Origin: an uncultured Chitinophagaceae bacterium
Lineage (GTDB): Bacteria > Bacteroidota > Bacteroidia > Chitinophagales > Chitinophagaceae
Direction: 5' to 3'
Length of the DNA stretch: 64,000 bases
NCBI GenBank assembly: GCA_937958995.1
Contig: CALGAP010000013.1
Coordinates: 72,290 to 136,289 of the forward strand
The translations under genes were made by a program, and so were the position numbers. The notes below the pieces were generated by a model that did not search any database, had not been told where the DNA came from, and saw only the letters and a program-made list of their open reading frames with translations. The stretch's first letter is position 1, and every line of letters starts with the position of its first letter. Shown here piece by piece: positions 18,537-27,491 of the stretch.

Positions 18537-18971
18537 ATGAATCCCGACCAAATCTTCAGCCTCTGCAATACCATTGCAATGGCGGGCTGGATCATACTGA
18601 TACTGCTGCCATTCTGGTTTCATTCCGATAAATTCATACTCGGCATCATTATCGCTTTGTTGGGTATCGTGTATGCCTGGCTGGTATTGAGTTCATTCAA
18701 TTTCGGGGATATAAAAAAATTCGGTAGCCTTGACGGTGTCTTGGAACTGTTCCAAAACCCGGTGATGGTAACAGCCGGTTGGGTACATTACCTGGCCTTC
18801 GATCTGCTGGCCGGCATATTCATTAAGCGAAACGGTATAAAGCATAATATCCCCCACTGGCTGCTGGTGCCGTGTTACCTGTTTACATTTATGTTTGGAC
18901 CTGTCGGACTGGTAGTATATCTCCTTATCCGCTGGACTAAAGCAAAGAACTATTTTGCTTCAAATTTTTGA
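18537..18971 (+). CDS. ABA4-like (DUF4281) membrane protein
   Basis: 144 aa with four predicted membrane segments (about 13-30, 35-53, 80-97 and 108-130). The pattern NPVMVTAGWVHYLAFDLLAG, followed by the short loop and FMFGPVGLVVYLLIR, fits the ABA4-like family, named after a plant neoxanthin-synthesis factor. The bacterial function is unknown and no carotenoid genes are nearby. It starts 10 bp after purC, which suggests shared transcription by position only. Confidence 0.75.
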   Translation: MNPDQIFSLCNTIAMAGWIILILLPFWFHSDKFILGIIIALLGIVYAWLVLSSFNFGDIKKFGSLDGVLELFQNPVMVTAGWVHYLAFDLLAGIFIKRNGIKHNIPHWLLVPCYLFTFMFGPVGLVVYLLIRWTKAKNYFASNF

Positions 18972-19030
18972 CTTACAACTAAAAATCGTAATTCATCCGC
19001 ATCGCCAAAATAATTGTGCGGTCGGGAAAT

Positions 19031-19038
19031 TATTTTTG
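19031..19038 (+). promoter_or_regulatory. Bacteroidota -7 box (TATTTTTG) abutting the start codon
   Basis: An exact TAnnTTTG match ending 4 bp before the ATG at 19043. Transcription would begin at or within a few bases of the ATG, giving a leaderless mRNA. Confidence 0.45.
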
Positions 19039-19042
19039 GGCC

Positions 19043-19927
19043 ATGAAAAAGGTACTTGTTATGGGCGCCACCGGTATGATCGGCAAACCCGTGACCCGCG
19101 TATTGCTGCAATCGCCTTACGATATCACTATAATGGCCCGTGACGAGAAAAAAGCAAAGGGCATCTTTCCCGAAGCCAACATTGTTTATGGCGATGTGTT
19201 CGATCCCTTCAGCCTTTTGCCGGTATTGGAGGGAAAAGATATCGTGTATATCAGCATCGGGCCCGAACGCAATCCCCGCAAGGGCGACCGCATGGCCGAA
19301 GAAGAAGGCTTAGACAACATTGTGGAAACAGCAAAACAGGCCGGCGTAAAAAGACTGGTATTTTTATCATCACTGGTTCAGCGTTACAACAATACCAACG
19401 GCTTTCATTGGTGGATATTCGACATCAAACAACGCGCGATAGAAAAGATCAAAAATTCCGGTCTCGCCTATACTATTTTTTATCCTTCCTCTTTTATGGA
19501 AAATTTCGACCAGTTGATGATGAAGGGCAATAAGCTGATGCTGGCGGGAAAATCAATGGCGCCCATGTATTTCATCGCCGGTAAAGATTATGGAGAGCAG
19601 GTATTAAAATCATTTTCCTTACCCGATCATATCAGCAAGGAATACGCTGTGCAGGGTCCTGAAGCCTACAACTGGGACGATGGCTGTCGTGTATTCATCG
19701 AAAATTTCACCGCGAGAAAATTATCGGTCATGAAGGCGCCGCTCGGATTGCTGAAGATGATGGCGCCATTTAGCCGAGGGGCAAGCTATGGGGCAAAAAT
19801 CCTGGAAGCACTCAACAACTACCCAGAAAAATTCGAAAGCCAGTCTACCTGGGATGAACTCGGCAAACCCACTACCACCATCAAGGATTATGCGCGTGCC
19901 GTAAGTGAAGAACTTAAAAACAAGTAG
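19043..19927 (+). CDS. NAD(P)-binding SDR/NmrA-like oxidoreductase
   Basis: 294 aa. The N-terminus is a Rossmann nucleotide-binding motif, VLVMGATGMIGKPVTRVLL (GxxGxxG, residues 7-13), followed by GDVFDPFSLLPVLEGKDIVY, as in atypical SDR/NmrA proteins. The Tyr of the classical YxxxK motif is not obvious, and the central FYPSSFMENFDQLM is typical of NmrA-like sugar- or quinone-related enzymes. The start at 19043 is fixed by the Rossmann strand and the adjoining -7 box. Substrate unknown. The downstream lactonase follows after 36 bp but has its own promoter-like box. Confidence 0.82.
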   Translation: MKKVLVMGATGMIGKPVTRVLLQSPYDITIMARDEKKAKGIFPEANIVYGDVFDPFSLLPVLEGKDIVYISIGPERNPRKGDRMAEEEGLDNIVETAKQAGVKRLVFLSSLVQRYNNTNGFHWWIFDIKQRAIEKIKNSGLAYTIFYPSSFMENFDQLMMKGNKLMLAGKSMAPMYFIAGKDYGEQVLKSFSLPDHISKEYAVQGPEAYNWDDGCRVFIENFTARKLSVMKAPLGLLKMMAPFSRGASYGAKILEALNNYPEKFESQSTWDELGKPTTTIKDYARAVSEELKNK

Positions 19928-19951
19928 TGGCTGGTGACAAGAGGAATTTCC

Positions 19952-19959
19952 TACCTTTC
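19952..19959 (+). promoter_or_regulatory. Possible -7 box (TACCTTTC) abutting lactonase start
   Basis: Seven of eight positions fit TAnnTTTG; it ends 4 bp before the ATG at 19964, the same spacing as at 19031 and 30266. Read-through from the gene upstream is equally possible. Confidence 0.3.
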
Positions 19960-19963
19960 GAGT

Positions 19964-21067
19964 ATGAAAATCCTTTTCCCCTTCTTACTGGCGGCCTTTC
20001 CCCTGGCTGGCTTTGGCCAAAACGAACATTACCTGCTGATCGGCACGTATACCGGCGGCAAAAGCGAAGGCATTTATGTGTATAAATTCAATAGCAATAC
20101 CGGCGATGCCGGTTATGTGAGCGTAGCTAAAACGAGCAACCCCTCCTATCTCGCCGTTTCTCCCGATAAGAATTTCGTATTTGCGGCCAATGAAGAAGGA
20201 AACGATAAAGGCAGTGTTTCTGCATTTTCATTTAATAAGGAAAATGGCACGCTGAGTTTTATTAACAAACAACCCAGTGGCGGCGATCATCCTTGTTATG
20301 TGGATGTAGATAAGAGCGGGAAATGGGTGGCTGTAGGCAATTATTCCGGCGGCAGTTTTTCGGTGATGCCCATTATGGTGAACGGTTCGCTCGGTTCTCC
20401 GCAAACCGTCAACCACAAAGGCAGCGGACCCGACAAAGCAAGACAGGAAAAAACGCACGTGCACGCCACGGTGTTTGCGAAAGACAACAAGCATCTTTTT
20501 GTGCCCGACCTTGGCATCGACCAGGTAATGATCTATACATTCAACCCCGGCAGCGGCAAACTAAACGCCACCGGTTCTATCCGCACCGAGCCCGGAACCG
20601 GACCACGACATTTCACCTTTCATCCTTCCTATAAATTTGCCTACCTGGTAGAAGAACTTACCGCCACCGTGTCGGCCTGGCAATACAAGAATGGCAAGTT
20701 CAGTTTTATTCAACGCATTGCCGCCACACCCGCCGATTTTACCGGCACTAAATCCGGCGCCGACCTGCATGTTTCTCCCGACGGAAAATTCTTGTACGCT
20801 TCTGTCCGCGACGAATCCAACACCATCGCCATTTTTTCTATCAATGAAAAAACAGGTAAACTAACGCTGACAGGTAGTCAAAGCACACTCGGTAAGACGC
20901 CGCGCAATTTCAGTCTCGACCCTTCCGGTAATTTTCTCCTCGTCGCCAATCAAAACAGCGACAACATTATCATCTTCAGAAGAAATAAAAACACCGGCCT
21001 GCTGGAAGATACCGGCAAACGAATTGAAGTGGGCAACCCCGTGTGTATAAAATGGATCTCTGACTGA
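19964..21067 (+). CDS. Secreted lactonase-family beta-propeller (6-phosphogluconolactonase-like)
   Basis: 367 aa. The start at 19964 gives a signal peptide (MKILFPFLLAAFPLAGFG); the GTG ten codons upstream would spoil it. The mature chain is a seven-bladed propeller of the YbhE/Pgl type: YLLIGTYTGGKSEGIYVYKF opens blade 1, and GTGPRHFTFHP plus GADLHVSPDGKFLYASVR are family hallmarks. The cytoplasmic relatives hydrolyse 6-phosphogluconolactone; exported Bacteroidota members likely act on extracellular sugar lactones or are not enzymes. Convergent with trhO. Confidence 0.87.
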   Translation: MKILFPFLLAAFPLAGFGQNEHYLLIGTYTGGKSEGIYVYKFNSNTGDAGYVSVAKTSNPSYLAVSPDKNFVFAANEEGNDKGSVSAFSFNKENGTLSFINKQPSGGDHPCYVDVDKSGKWVAVGNYSGGSFSVMPIMVNGSLGSPQTVNHKGSGPDKARQEKTHVHATVFAKDNKHLFVPDLGIDQVMIYTFNPGSGKLNATGSIRTEPGTGPRHFTFHPSYKFAYLVEELTATVSAWQYKNGKFSFIQRIAATPADFTGTKSGADLHVSPDGKFLYASVRDESNTIAIFSINEKTGKLTLTGSQSTLGKTPRNFSLDPSGNFLLVANQNSDNIIIFRRNKNTGLLEDTGKRIEVGNPVCIKWISD

Positions 21068-21101
21068 CCGACGAAAATGGATGCCTGTTGCCTGTTCACA
21101 T

Positions 21102-22181
21102 TCAACATTCAATATTCAACGTTGGGTGATCCGGGTTCACTTTTGCATTGTAAAGCGGCAGTCGCGGCCTGATGGCTTTTGACTTATTGAAAATATTTCT
21201 GCCGAGGTCTTTTCCTTTACGCGCGGCTTTTCTTTGTTCTTCGGGCAGTTTCAATATCTGCTGGCATTCGGTGCTGCAGCAGCCGTCATATTTTTTCCTG
21301 CATTCTTCACACTGGATGAAAAGCATGTGACAACCTTCGTTGGCGCAGTTCACATGTGTGTCGGCCGGCTTGCCGCATTGGTGACATACGGCGATAATAT
21401 CGTTGGTGATACGCTCGCCGAGACGTTCATCGAACACAAAGTTCTTACCGATGAATTTGCTTTCCAGTCCTTTTTCTTTTATCTGTCTTGCATAATTGAT
21501 GATGCCGCCTTCCAGGTGAAATACGTTTTTAAAGCCCTTATGCAGCATGTAGGCGCTGGCTTTTTCGCAGCGGATGCCGCCGGTGCAATACATGATAATG
21601 TTGGCGTCTTTCTTATCCTTCAGCATATCCACGGCCATGGGCAATTGCTCGCGGAAGGTATCGCTGGGCACTTCCACGGCTCTTACGAAATGTCCCACCT
21701 CGTACTCATAATGGTTGCGCATATCCACCACGATGGTATTGGGATCTTTCAGCATTTCGTTCATCTGCTCTGCGTTTACGTAGCGGCCGCGCCTGCTCAT
21801 ATCGAAATCGGGATCATCAATACCATCGGCCACAATTTTCGGGCGCACTTTTACTTTCAGCACCCAAAACGATTTGCCATTGTCGTCTACCGCGATATTG
21901 ATGCGCATACCGTTCAGTTCGGGAATACTGTACAGATACTCGCGCAACGCTTCAAATTTGCTTTGCGGTACACTGGCCTGCGCATTGATACCTTCATGCG
22001 CCACATAGATACGGCCAAACACATGCAGCTCTGAAAGCCGCAGGTAAAACTCATCACGAAATTGCCGGGGATCAGCTATAGGAAAATACCTGTAAAAGGA
22101 AATAGTGGTGCGGGGCTCAGTTTCCTGGTACAAACGCTCCTTCAGCTCCTTGTTGGAGATGCGGTTATGTAAAAAAGCCAT
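21102..22181 (-). CDS. trhO: tRNA uridine(34) hydroxylase TrhO (rhodanese family)
   Basis: 359 aa. Makes 5-hydroxyuridine at wobble U34 of certain tRNAs with oxygen. An N-terminal acylphosphatase-like domain (about 25-105, GRIYVAHEGINAQASV) is followed by a rhodanese domain with the catalytic loop IIMYCTGGIRCEKASAYML and the LEGGII strand, then a Cys-rich C-terminus (CHQCGKP, CANEGCHMLFIQCEECRKKY, CCS). The Cys pairs look like a zinc site, as in the long TrhO forms. The start at 22181 (MAFLHNRI) is preferred to the longer reading by eight codons. Confidence 0.93.
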   Translation of the reverse strand: MAFLHNRISNKELKERLYQETEPRTTISFYRYFPIADPRQFRDEFYLRLSELHVFGRIYVAHEGINAQASVPQSKFEALREYLYSIPELNGMRINIAVDDNGKSFWVLKVKVRPKIVADGIDDPDFDMSRRGRYVNAEQMNEMLKDPNTIVVDMRNHYEYEVGHFVRAVEVPSDTFREQLPMAVDMLKDKKDANIIMYCTGGIRCEKASAYMLHKGFKNVFHLEGGIINYARQIKEKGLESKFIGKNFVFDERLGERITNDIIAVCHQCGKPADTHVNCANEGCHMLFIQCEECRKKYDGCCSTECQQILKLPEEQRKAARKGKDLGRNIFNKSKAIRPRLPLYNAKVNPDHPTLNIEC

Positions 22182-22359
22182 ATTGGTAAATTTTTGCGAC
22201 CGCATGCCGGGCGGTCAAAAATTTGTAAACGCCGCGAAGATACGAAAAATTGGTGGCGGGTTTCGGGTTTAGGGTGTAGCGTGAAGGGTGAAGCGGGATG
22301 TGGGTGAGTGGCCCTGTGAGTGGCTCACCGGTGAGGTGGGCCACCTGTCACCCTATCGA
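22182..22359. other. Intergenic region with GTTTCGGGTTT repeat and hairpins
   Basis: Between the phosphoribosyltransferase and trhO, both on the reverse strand. It holds a GGGTTTCGGGTTTAGGGTGT segment (22258-22277) related to the CCCGAAAC repeats elsewhere, and a dyad-rich stretch around 22307-22346 (GTGGCCC ... GGGCCAC with inner TCACCGGTGA) without a T-tract. It may be a terminator or a mobile-repeat remnant; no gene. Confidence 0.4.
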
Positions 22360-22854
22360 CTATTGGAGGTAGGCGCCTTTGATGGCGTTGGATTCTACAT
22401 CCACGTATATGTGTTCCTGCAGCGTGGTGGCGACAGAGAGGCCTACGTAGTCGGTTTTGACGGGGTATTTTTTGTGCGTGCGCTCAACCAGGGCGAGGGT
22501 TTGAATTTTGCGGGGATGATATTCGAGAAAAGGTTTCATGGCGTAGAGCATGGTCTTGCCGCTGTTAGCAACATCGTCGATAACGATGATGACCTTATCG
22601 TTGAAATCCGGCGAAGAGCTGAGGGTTATTTCGCGGGGATGCTTTTTATCGAGTGTGATATCAATAATTGTTGTTTTAATGCTGCTGATACCCGCGAGCA
22701 GCTGCTGAATGTTTCGGGCTATCACGCTGCCGCGGTCGTGGATGCCGGCGAGAATAATTTCCTGCTCATCCAGGTTATTTTCGAGTATTTCATAAGCCAT
22801 GCGTTGCAGCTTCTTCGCAGCGGTCTGTTCGTCGAGAATATAGTTTTTTGCCAT
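22360..22854 (-). CDS. Phosphoribosyltransferase (PyrR-like)
   Basis: 164 aa, a type I PRTase. The PRPP-binding loop VIIVIDDVANSGKTM spans residues 88-102, and IILAGIHDRGSVIARNI supplies the phosphate-binding Arg region. Members of this PyrR-like group use PRPP with a nucleobase, often uracil, and some regulate pyrimidine genes by RNA binding; nothing in the neighbourhood decides between catalysis and regulation. Separated from trhO by 178 bp with a repeat, so probably its own unit. Confidence 0.82.
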   Translation of the reverse strand: MAKNYILDEQTAAKKLQRMAYEILENNLDEQEIILAGIHDRGSVIARNIQQLLAGISSIKTTIIDITLDKKHPREITLSSSPDFNDKVIIVIDDVANSGKTMLYAMKPFLEYHPRKIQTLALVERTHKKYPVKTDYVGLSVATTLQEHIYVDVESNAIKGAYLQ

Positions 22855-23042
22855 AATTTTTCAATGATTACCGGCGAGATTTCGTGGAGAATTCTCATAA
22901 TGGAATTCTTGTAGTGGAAATCTCAGGAACCAAGATACAAGAACCGGATAAAATCCGATAAAAAAATTCCAATACATGGCCCTTTTCTAAGTTTCCCCGC
23001 GGGCATTTAATTTCATTATCTTAGTACCTCCAATTCCGTCTC

Positions 23043-24356
23043 ATGTCATATATCCAACAAATCCTCTTTATTGCCGCCTTCGCATTTGCCGTATGGTTGT
23101 TTGCAAAAAACATCATGAGGGTAAGACGCAATATTTTGCTGGGCACCCCAACACCCTTGTATAACGATCGGCCGGGGGAGCGATGGAAAAATGTGTTGCT
23201 GCTGGCATTCGGACAAAAAGTGATGTTCCGCTACCCTCTTGTTGCCCTGCTGCACCTGATGATCTACCTGGGGTTTATCATCATTAATATCGAGGTGCTG
23301 GAGATAATTGTGGATGGAGTGGCCGGTACACACCGCATCTTCTATGGCCTGGCGCCGGGATTATATGCCGGCTTGATCAACGCTTTTGAATTCCTCGCCA
23401 TACTGGTACTTTTCTCCTGTATTGTATTTCTGATCCGCAGAAATATAATCAGGGTAAAACGCCTCAATACCCGCGATCTTGAAGGCTGGCCGAGACGCGA
23501 CGCGAATTACATACTTATTACAGAGTGCATACTGATGACGTTGTTTCTCACGATGAATGCATCAGACGCCATTCTGCAATCGAGAAATTACGGCCACTAT
23601 GCCGAAGCGCAGACGGGGAGTTTTATGTTTTCCCAATGGCTGCAACCTTTGCTGAATGGTCTGACTAGCGAAACGCTTGTAGTTGTGGAGCGCACCGCCT
23701 GGTGGCTGCATATACTCGGCATACTGGCTTTCCTGAATTACCTGGTTATTTCGAAGCACCTGCATATCATACTGGCATTTCCCAATGCTTACTATGCGCG
23801 ACTGTCGCCCAAGGGTAAGATGAAAAATATGCCCGAGGTGCAAAACGAAGTGCTCTATGCGATGGAGCCTGATAAAGCACCCCAGGATGCCACCCCTCCC
23901 GAAAAATTCGGCGCCAAAGATGTGTTCGATCTCAGCTGGCGCAACCTGCTCGATGCATACAGCTGCACAGAGTGCGGCCGTTGCAGCGCGGCTTGTCCGG
24001 CCACCATCACCGGCAAATTGCTCTCGCCCCGCAAGATTATGATGGACACCCGCGACCGCCTCGAGGACGTGGGCAGAAATATCAATAAAAACGGCCAGTT
24101 TGTTGACGACGGCAAAAAATTACTGCATGATTATATTTCTGTAGAATCACTCCGCGCCTGCACCAGCTGCCAGGCCTGCGTACAGGAATGCCCCGTAAGC
24201 ATCAGTCCGCTCGAAATCATTCTCGAACTCCGCCGTTCCCTCATCATGGAAGAAAGCGATGCCCCCCAGGAATGGAACAGCATGTTCAGCAACATCGAAA
24301 ATAATTTTGCCCCCTGGAAGTTTTCGCCCGACGAGCGAGACGCATGGACCCGGTAA
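23043..24356 (+). CDS. Membrane Fe-S electron-transfer protein (HdrC/NarI-like fusion)
   Basis: 437 aa. The N-terminal 255 residues carry about five membrane helices with histidines suited to b-heme ligation (H71, H223, H239, H241), resembling the nitrate-reductase gamma subunit. The C-terminal part has two [4Fe-4S] motifs: C308/C311/C314/C318 (CTECGRCSAACP) and C373/C376/C379/C383 (CTSCQACVQECP). It likely passes electrons between the quinone pool and its HdrB-like partner. In many Bacteroidota the CCG-domain partner is the next gene; here that partner is at 28011, 3.65 kb away. A terminator follows at 24361. Confidence 0.88.
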   Translation: MSYIQQILFIAAFAFAVWLFAKNIMRVRRNILLGTPTPLYNDRPGERWKNVLLLAFGQKVMFRYPLVALLHLMIYLGFIIINIEVLEIIVDGVAGTHRIFYGLAPGLYAGLINAFEFLAILVLFSCIVFLIRRNIIRVKRLNTRDLEGWPRRDANYILITECILMTLFLTMNASDAILQSRNYGHYAEAQTGSFMFSQWLQPLLNGLTSETLVVVERTAWWLHILGILAFLNYLVISKHLHIILAFPNAYYARLSPKGKMKNMPEVQNEVLYAMEPDKAPQDATPPEKFGAKDVFDLSWRNLLDAYSCTECGRCSAACPATITGKLLSPRKIMMDTRDRLEDVGRNINKNGQFVDDGKKLLHDYISVESLRACTSCQACVQECPVSISPLEIILELRRSLIMEESDAPQEWNSMFSNIENNFAPWKFSPDERDAWTR

Positions 24357-24390
24357 AAAAAGCCCCCGACACTCCGGGGGACTTTCTTTC
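24357..24390 (+). terminator. Terminator after the membrane Fe-S gene
   Basis: CCCCCG (24363-24368) pairs with CGGGGG (24375-24380) across a 6-base loop, with an A-run upstream and a T/C-rich tail. It immediately follows the stop codon, so the gene is transcribed alone and not with the CCG-domain partner. Confidence 0.8.
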
Positions 24391-24531
24391 ACCAAAACAA
24401 CACTAATGAATATTGAGTGATTTACCGAATAACTTACAGAAGTGGCATTACAAAGTTTAAACGCTGGAGCTCGGGTTTTGGTGTAGTAGCAGTATTGACT
24501 TAAAACAAATTATTTAAGCCTTTGCGGTTCA

Positions 24532-25170
24532 CTAGCTTAAGGCATCCTTCCGGCGGAGCATTTTGATCAGCAGAATGGTGGCAGTGATGGCGAAGATGGA
24601 ACCGATTACCCATTGTACCACATCCTGGTTGGCATTGAGCGAATCTACGATCAGGCGGCCGCCGAAAATAAAACAGGCAAAGCCGGTGAATGTGCCGAGA
24701 CCTATGCCGCAGATGTAGAAATTATAATAGTCGTTGCGCGGCAGCAGAATATTCTTTGAAAAAAGGGCGGCGCTCCAGCCAAACCAGAAAGGAATTTGCA
24801 CCGGGTTGATGGCGCTCATCATAGTACCCAGCCAAAAACGGTGAATAGTATTGGAAAGAATTACGTTTTTTTTCACGTGCGGATCGGCCGCGGCTACAAA
24901 GCTGCTCACCGCAAGCGCGGCAATAATCACAACAGTGGCCCATTCCAGGTAACGAAATAACTTCTTTCTCTTCCTTACCCAGTCCATGGCCACCAGCGAC
25001 ACGCGCACATACGCCATTTCCACGATCATCACGCCAAGAGCAAAATAGATGCCCGGGCGGATACCGTCACTTACCGCTATCTGCATAGCAGCCACATTCA
25101 TCGATCCCAGCGGCAGCGTGCCGAGGAAACTGATGAACATACCAGTAGTAAAGATGCGGAACAGGCGCAT
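24532..25170 (-). CDS. LysE/RhtB-family amino-acid exporter
   Basis: 212 aa with about six hydrophobic segments. The N-terminal pattern GTLPLGSMNVAAMQIAVSDG and the central INPVQIPFWFGW fit the LysE superfamily, which exports amino acids or related small solutes by proton exchange. Last gene of the reverse-strand run DinB - NRDE - ATP-grasp - LysE, starting 11 bp after the ATP-grasp stop. Substrate cannot be told, but the pairing with an ATP-grasp ligase invites the idea of exporting its product. Confidence 0.8.
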   Translation of the reverse strand: MRLFRIFTTGMFISFLGTLPLGSMNVAAMQIAVSDGIRPGIYFALGVMIVEMAYVRVSLVAMDWVRKRKKLFRYLEWATVVIIAALAVSSFVAAADPHVKKNVILSNTIHRFWLGTMMSAINPVQIPFWFGWSAALFSKNILLPRNDYYNFYICGIGLGTFTGFACFIFGGRLIVDSLNANQDVVQWVIGSIFAITATILLIKMLRRKDALS

Positions 25171-25181
25171 AAGTTTGTTTG

Positions 25182-26246
25182 TTACTCCGGCATTTCCTCC
25201 AATATCCTATCATACCTCTTCGATTCCCGGAACATGTCAATACCTTCTTTAAAAGTCAAATACCTGTGACCCTTTTTATGATTCATCCTGCTAATTCTCC
25301 ACAAAATAATCCAATGCCTGACAATCTCCTTCCACGCATAGAATAGTGAATGCTTGGGATCATACATATGCGTGGGCTCGCTGCCGGCGCCATTGACTTC
25401 AATGATGCAAAAGTTTTTTCCCTGTTTCAATAAATCCCAGCTCTCATAGCGAATGTCGAGGCGACCAAAATAAAAACCGGGAATTTCTTTGCAAAGATTG
25501 TCTATCACTGTAGTCAGCTCTTCGTCTATCAGATGCGAATCGTCCAGGAATTTAGCGCCGCGGGCGTGATTGCCATAAGGGGAAACAATTTTGCTTTCAC
25601 CGGCAGGCAGCACTTCATCCAGTTGCTCGCCATGAATACGTTCAAGCGCAGAAAAATACATGATCGCTCTGCTGTCGCGCCGCAACAACTCGCGCAGGCT
25701 GCTTTTTCCGTCGCCAGTCACAGTTAAGAATTCTTTTCTCACAATTCCACTCACCACACCACGGTCCTTATCGGGATAGCGGTAATAGAAAATACCCGCT
25801 TCTTTTTTATAAGAAACAAATTCCTGGATATGGAAATCCATGAAAGCCTTCTTCACATATTCCCGTACATCTTCGGCGTTTCGCAAAGTTTTTACACCGC
25901 GGCCGCGACCGCCAATATTGGGCTTGCCGATAAGCGGGTACTGCATTTGGGCAGCCTGTAATTCTGCCAAAACCTTTTCGGCATCGGCTGGTGCGCTGAA
26001 GAATATCGTTTTAGGATGCTTTTCGGGCGGAATGATTGAAACAATATCTTTCTTGGATTCTCCTACAAATCCACCATTCTTGATGGAGGGATTGGAAGCG
26101 ACAAAGAAGAAAAACGAACGTGCGCGCAGGCAGAGGAAAAACCAGATCGGGTATATCCAGGTATATACCGCCGCAAAACTCCAGTATTCCCAATTAAATA
26201 ACCGAATGAAAAAAGGACGGTGAAAGATGCGCTGTACGACATTCAT
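25182..26246 (-). CDS. ATP-grasp ligase-like protein with N-terminal hydrophobic segment
   Basis: 354 aa. Residues 20-52 hold a hydrophobic stretch (YWSFAAVYTWIYPIWFFLCL), then an ATP-grasp fold: PLIGKPNIGGRGRGVKTL is the ATP-binding Lys and glycine loop, IQEFVSYKKEAGIFYYRYP the B-domain, and GRLDIRYESWDLL with FCIIEVNGAGSEPTHMYDP the Mg/ATP site. Family members join an acid to an amine, e.g. D-Ala-D-Ala or CapA-type chemistry; the exact substrate is unknown. Its ATG shares a base with the upstream stop (TAATG), so translation is coupled to the NRDE gene. Confidence 0.8.
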   Translation of the reverse strand: MNVVQRIFHRPFFIRLFNWEYWSFAAVYTWIYPIWFFLCLRARSFFFFVASNPSIKNGGFVGESKKDIVSIIPPEKHPKTIFFSAPADAEKVLAELQAAQMQYPLIGKPNIGGRGRGVKTLRNAEDVREYVKKAFMDFHIQEFVSYKKEAGIFYYRYPDKDRGVVSGIVRKEFLTVTGDGKSSLRELLRRDSRAIMYFSALERIHGEQLDEVLPAGESKIVSPYGNHARGAKFLDDSHLIDEELTTVIDNLCKEIPGFYFGRLDIRYESWDLLKQGKNFCIIEVNGAGSEPTHMYDPKHSLFYAWKEIVRHWIILWRISRMNHKKGHRYLTFKEGIDMFRESKRYDRILEEMPE

Positions 26247-26974
26247 TATCGGCCTACCATTGATTTTTCAAAAGCCAGGTCCTGGTGCCAGGTTTTTCTT
26301 TGCTGCACATCCACGTATTGCATGCTCACGCGGTGATCGGTGATGGCCATGGAAGTAACGCTGACCGTAAACACCAGCCCGTCGCGGTTCATCATCAGAT
26401 CGTTGTGCTTGTCGCCATCGCCGGTAAACTGGTGAAAGTGCAATATATCCTGCTGGCCAGGCTGCGGATTTTTGCGCAGCCAGGCAGTAAACCATTGTTT
26501 CCGCCGGTCGATCACTTCTTCGTCGTAAAGCGTCACCGACGACCATATATGCGGTTTGGAACTGTTGAGTTCGTGGTGAATCTTATTTTGTCCATCCCAT
26601 CGGCATTCAAACAAATGGCCGTCGTCCCAGATCACGGCGGTAAAAGGTTCGATATTGTTCAGGTTTACCGCCAAAAAGCTGTTGTACGCCGTGCGGCCTT
26701 CAATAAGATCGAGCAGTATCAATCCGCGGCTTTTGCGATAAGGGGGACTGGGGGTGTGGCGTACACGTCCGCCGTTCAGGAAAATGATGGCATTGCCATT
26801 TTCATGGGCTGCGATCCAGGTTCCACCGGCATCGCCATCTTTCGGAAATAATATTTTCCCTGAGGGAAACGGATACACCGCCGGCGGCAGTGCTGGCGAT
26901 CGCCAATGTTTTTCATCCCGGTTTGAAGTGAGATAAATTCTATCCGCCGCAGGGATAAAAGTTACTGTGCACAT
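26246..26974 (-). CDS. NRDE (TANGO2-like) family protein
   Basis: 242 aa. It begins MCTVTFIPAADRIYLTSNRD followed by E, the NRDE signature with a catalytic-type N-terminal Cys2 as in Ntn-hydrolase-like folds. Relatives include eukaryotic TANGO2, implicated in lipid or heme handling; the enzyme activity is unresolved. The start lies within the last 13 bases of the DinB gene, and its stop overlaps the ATP-grasp start, so this is a tight operon. Confidence 0.88.
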   Translation of the reverse strand: MCTVTFIPAADRIYLTSNRDEKHWRSPALPPAVYPFPSGKILFPKDGDAGGTWIAAHENGNAIIFLNGGRVRHTPSPPYRKSRGLILLDLIEGRTAYNSFLAVNLNNIEPFTAVIWDDGHLFECRWDGQNKIHHELNSSKPHIWSSVTLYDEEVIDRRKQWFTAWLRKNPQPGQQDILHFHQFTGDGDKHNDLMMNRDGLVFTVSVTSMAITDHRVSMQYVDVQQRKTWHQDLAFEKSMVGR

Positions 26975-27462
26975 TGTTTTCGATACTTAACGGTAGAGGA
27001 TGCTACGCCAAAATCCTCCGGCAGTTGTATGGTAGAAACTTCATTGATGCCCACACGAATCAGAGCCATGTGGTGTATCGTGTGCTCAAGGTTATAAGCT
27101 ATTTCGCGATTATAGTTGGTGTCGAAACGAATGGGATCGGATGAATGATCATCATAAGAAGCTTCCAGTGTAAGGGCTTTATTTTCCTTACTAAGACCAC
27201 TATGAATTTCTTTCAGAAGGCGGGCGGCCAGTTCTTTGTCCTGTTCGATGGTCGTGTCGCGCTTTCTCTTTTCATAGTTCACCACTCCTTCTTCGTAACC
27301 TTTCTCCAGGCACTGAAACAACTCTATGATATGACGAACATGCTGTCCGATAGTGTTATTGAATAAAGACTTACAGGGCGTACTATATTGCTCACTGCTT
27401 AGTTGACTGAGGGAGTCGGCCAGTTGAACAAATACGTTATTAACAGCTTGTTGTAATTGCAT
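26962..27462 (-). CDS. DinB/YfiT-like four-helix metal-binding protein
   Basis: 166 aa. The DinB-like pattern is clear: IGQHVRHIIELFQCLEKGYE in helix 2 and LEHTIHHMALIRVG near the C-terminus give the three histidines of the metal site. Family members include thiol-dependent transferases (bacillithiol or mycothiol S-transferases), but here the substrate is unknown. First gene of the reverse-strand operon that runs to LysE at 24532. Confidence 0.85.
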   Translation of the reverse strand: MQLQQAVNNVFVQLADSLSQLSSEQYSTPCKSLFNNTIGQHVRHIIELFQCLEKGYEEGVVNYEKRKRDTTIEQDKELAARLLKEIHSGLSKENKALTLEASYDDHSSDPIRFDTNYNREIAYNLEHTIHHMALIRVGINEVSTIQLPEDFGVASSTVKYRKQCAQ

Positions 27463-27491
27463 CGGTCAGTTTTAATTCCTGCAAAATAAGA

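Noticed and set aside
21234..22034. 266-codon open frame opposite trhO
   Set aside because: Antisense shadow of a well-supported gene; His/Phe/Ala-rich translation without domains, a usual result of codon bias.
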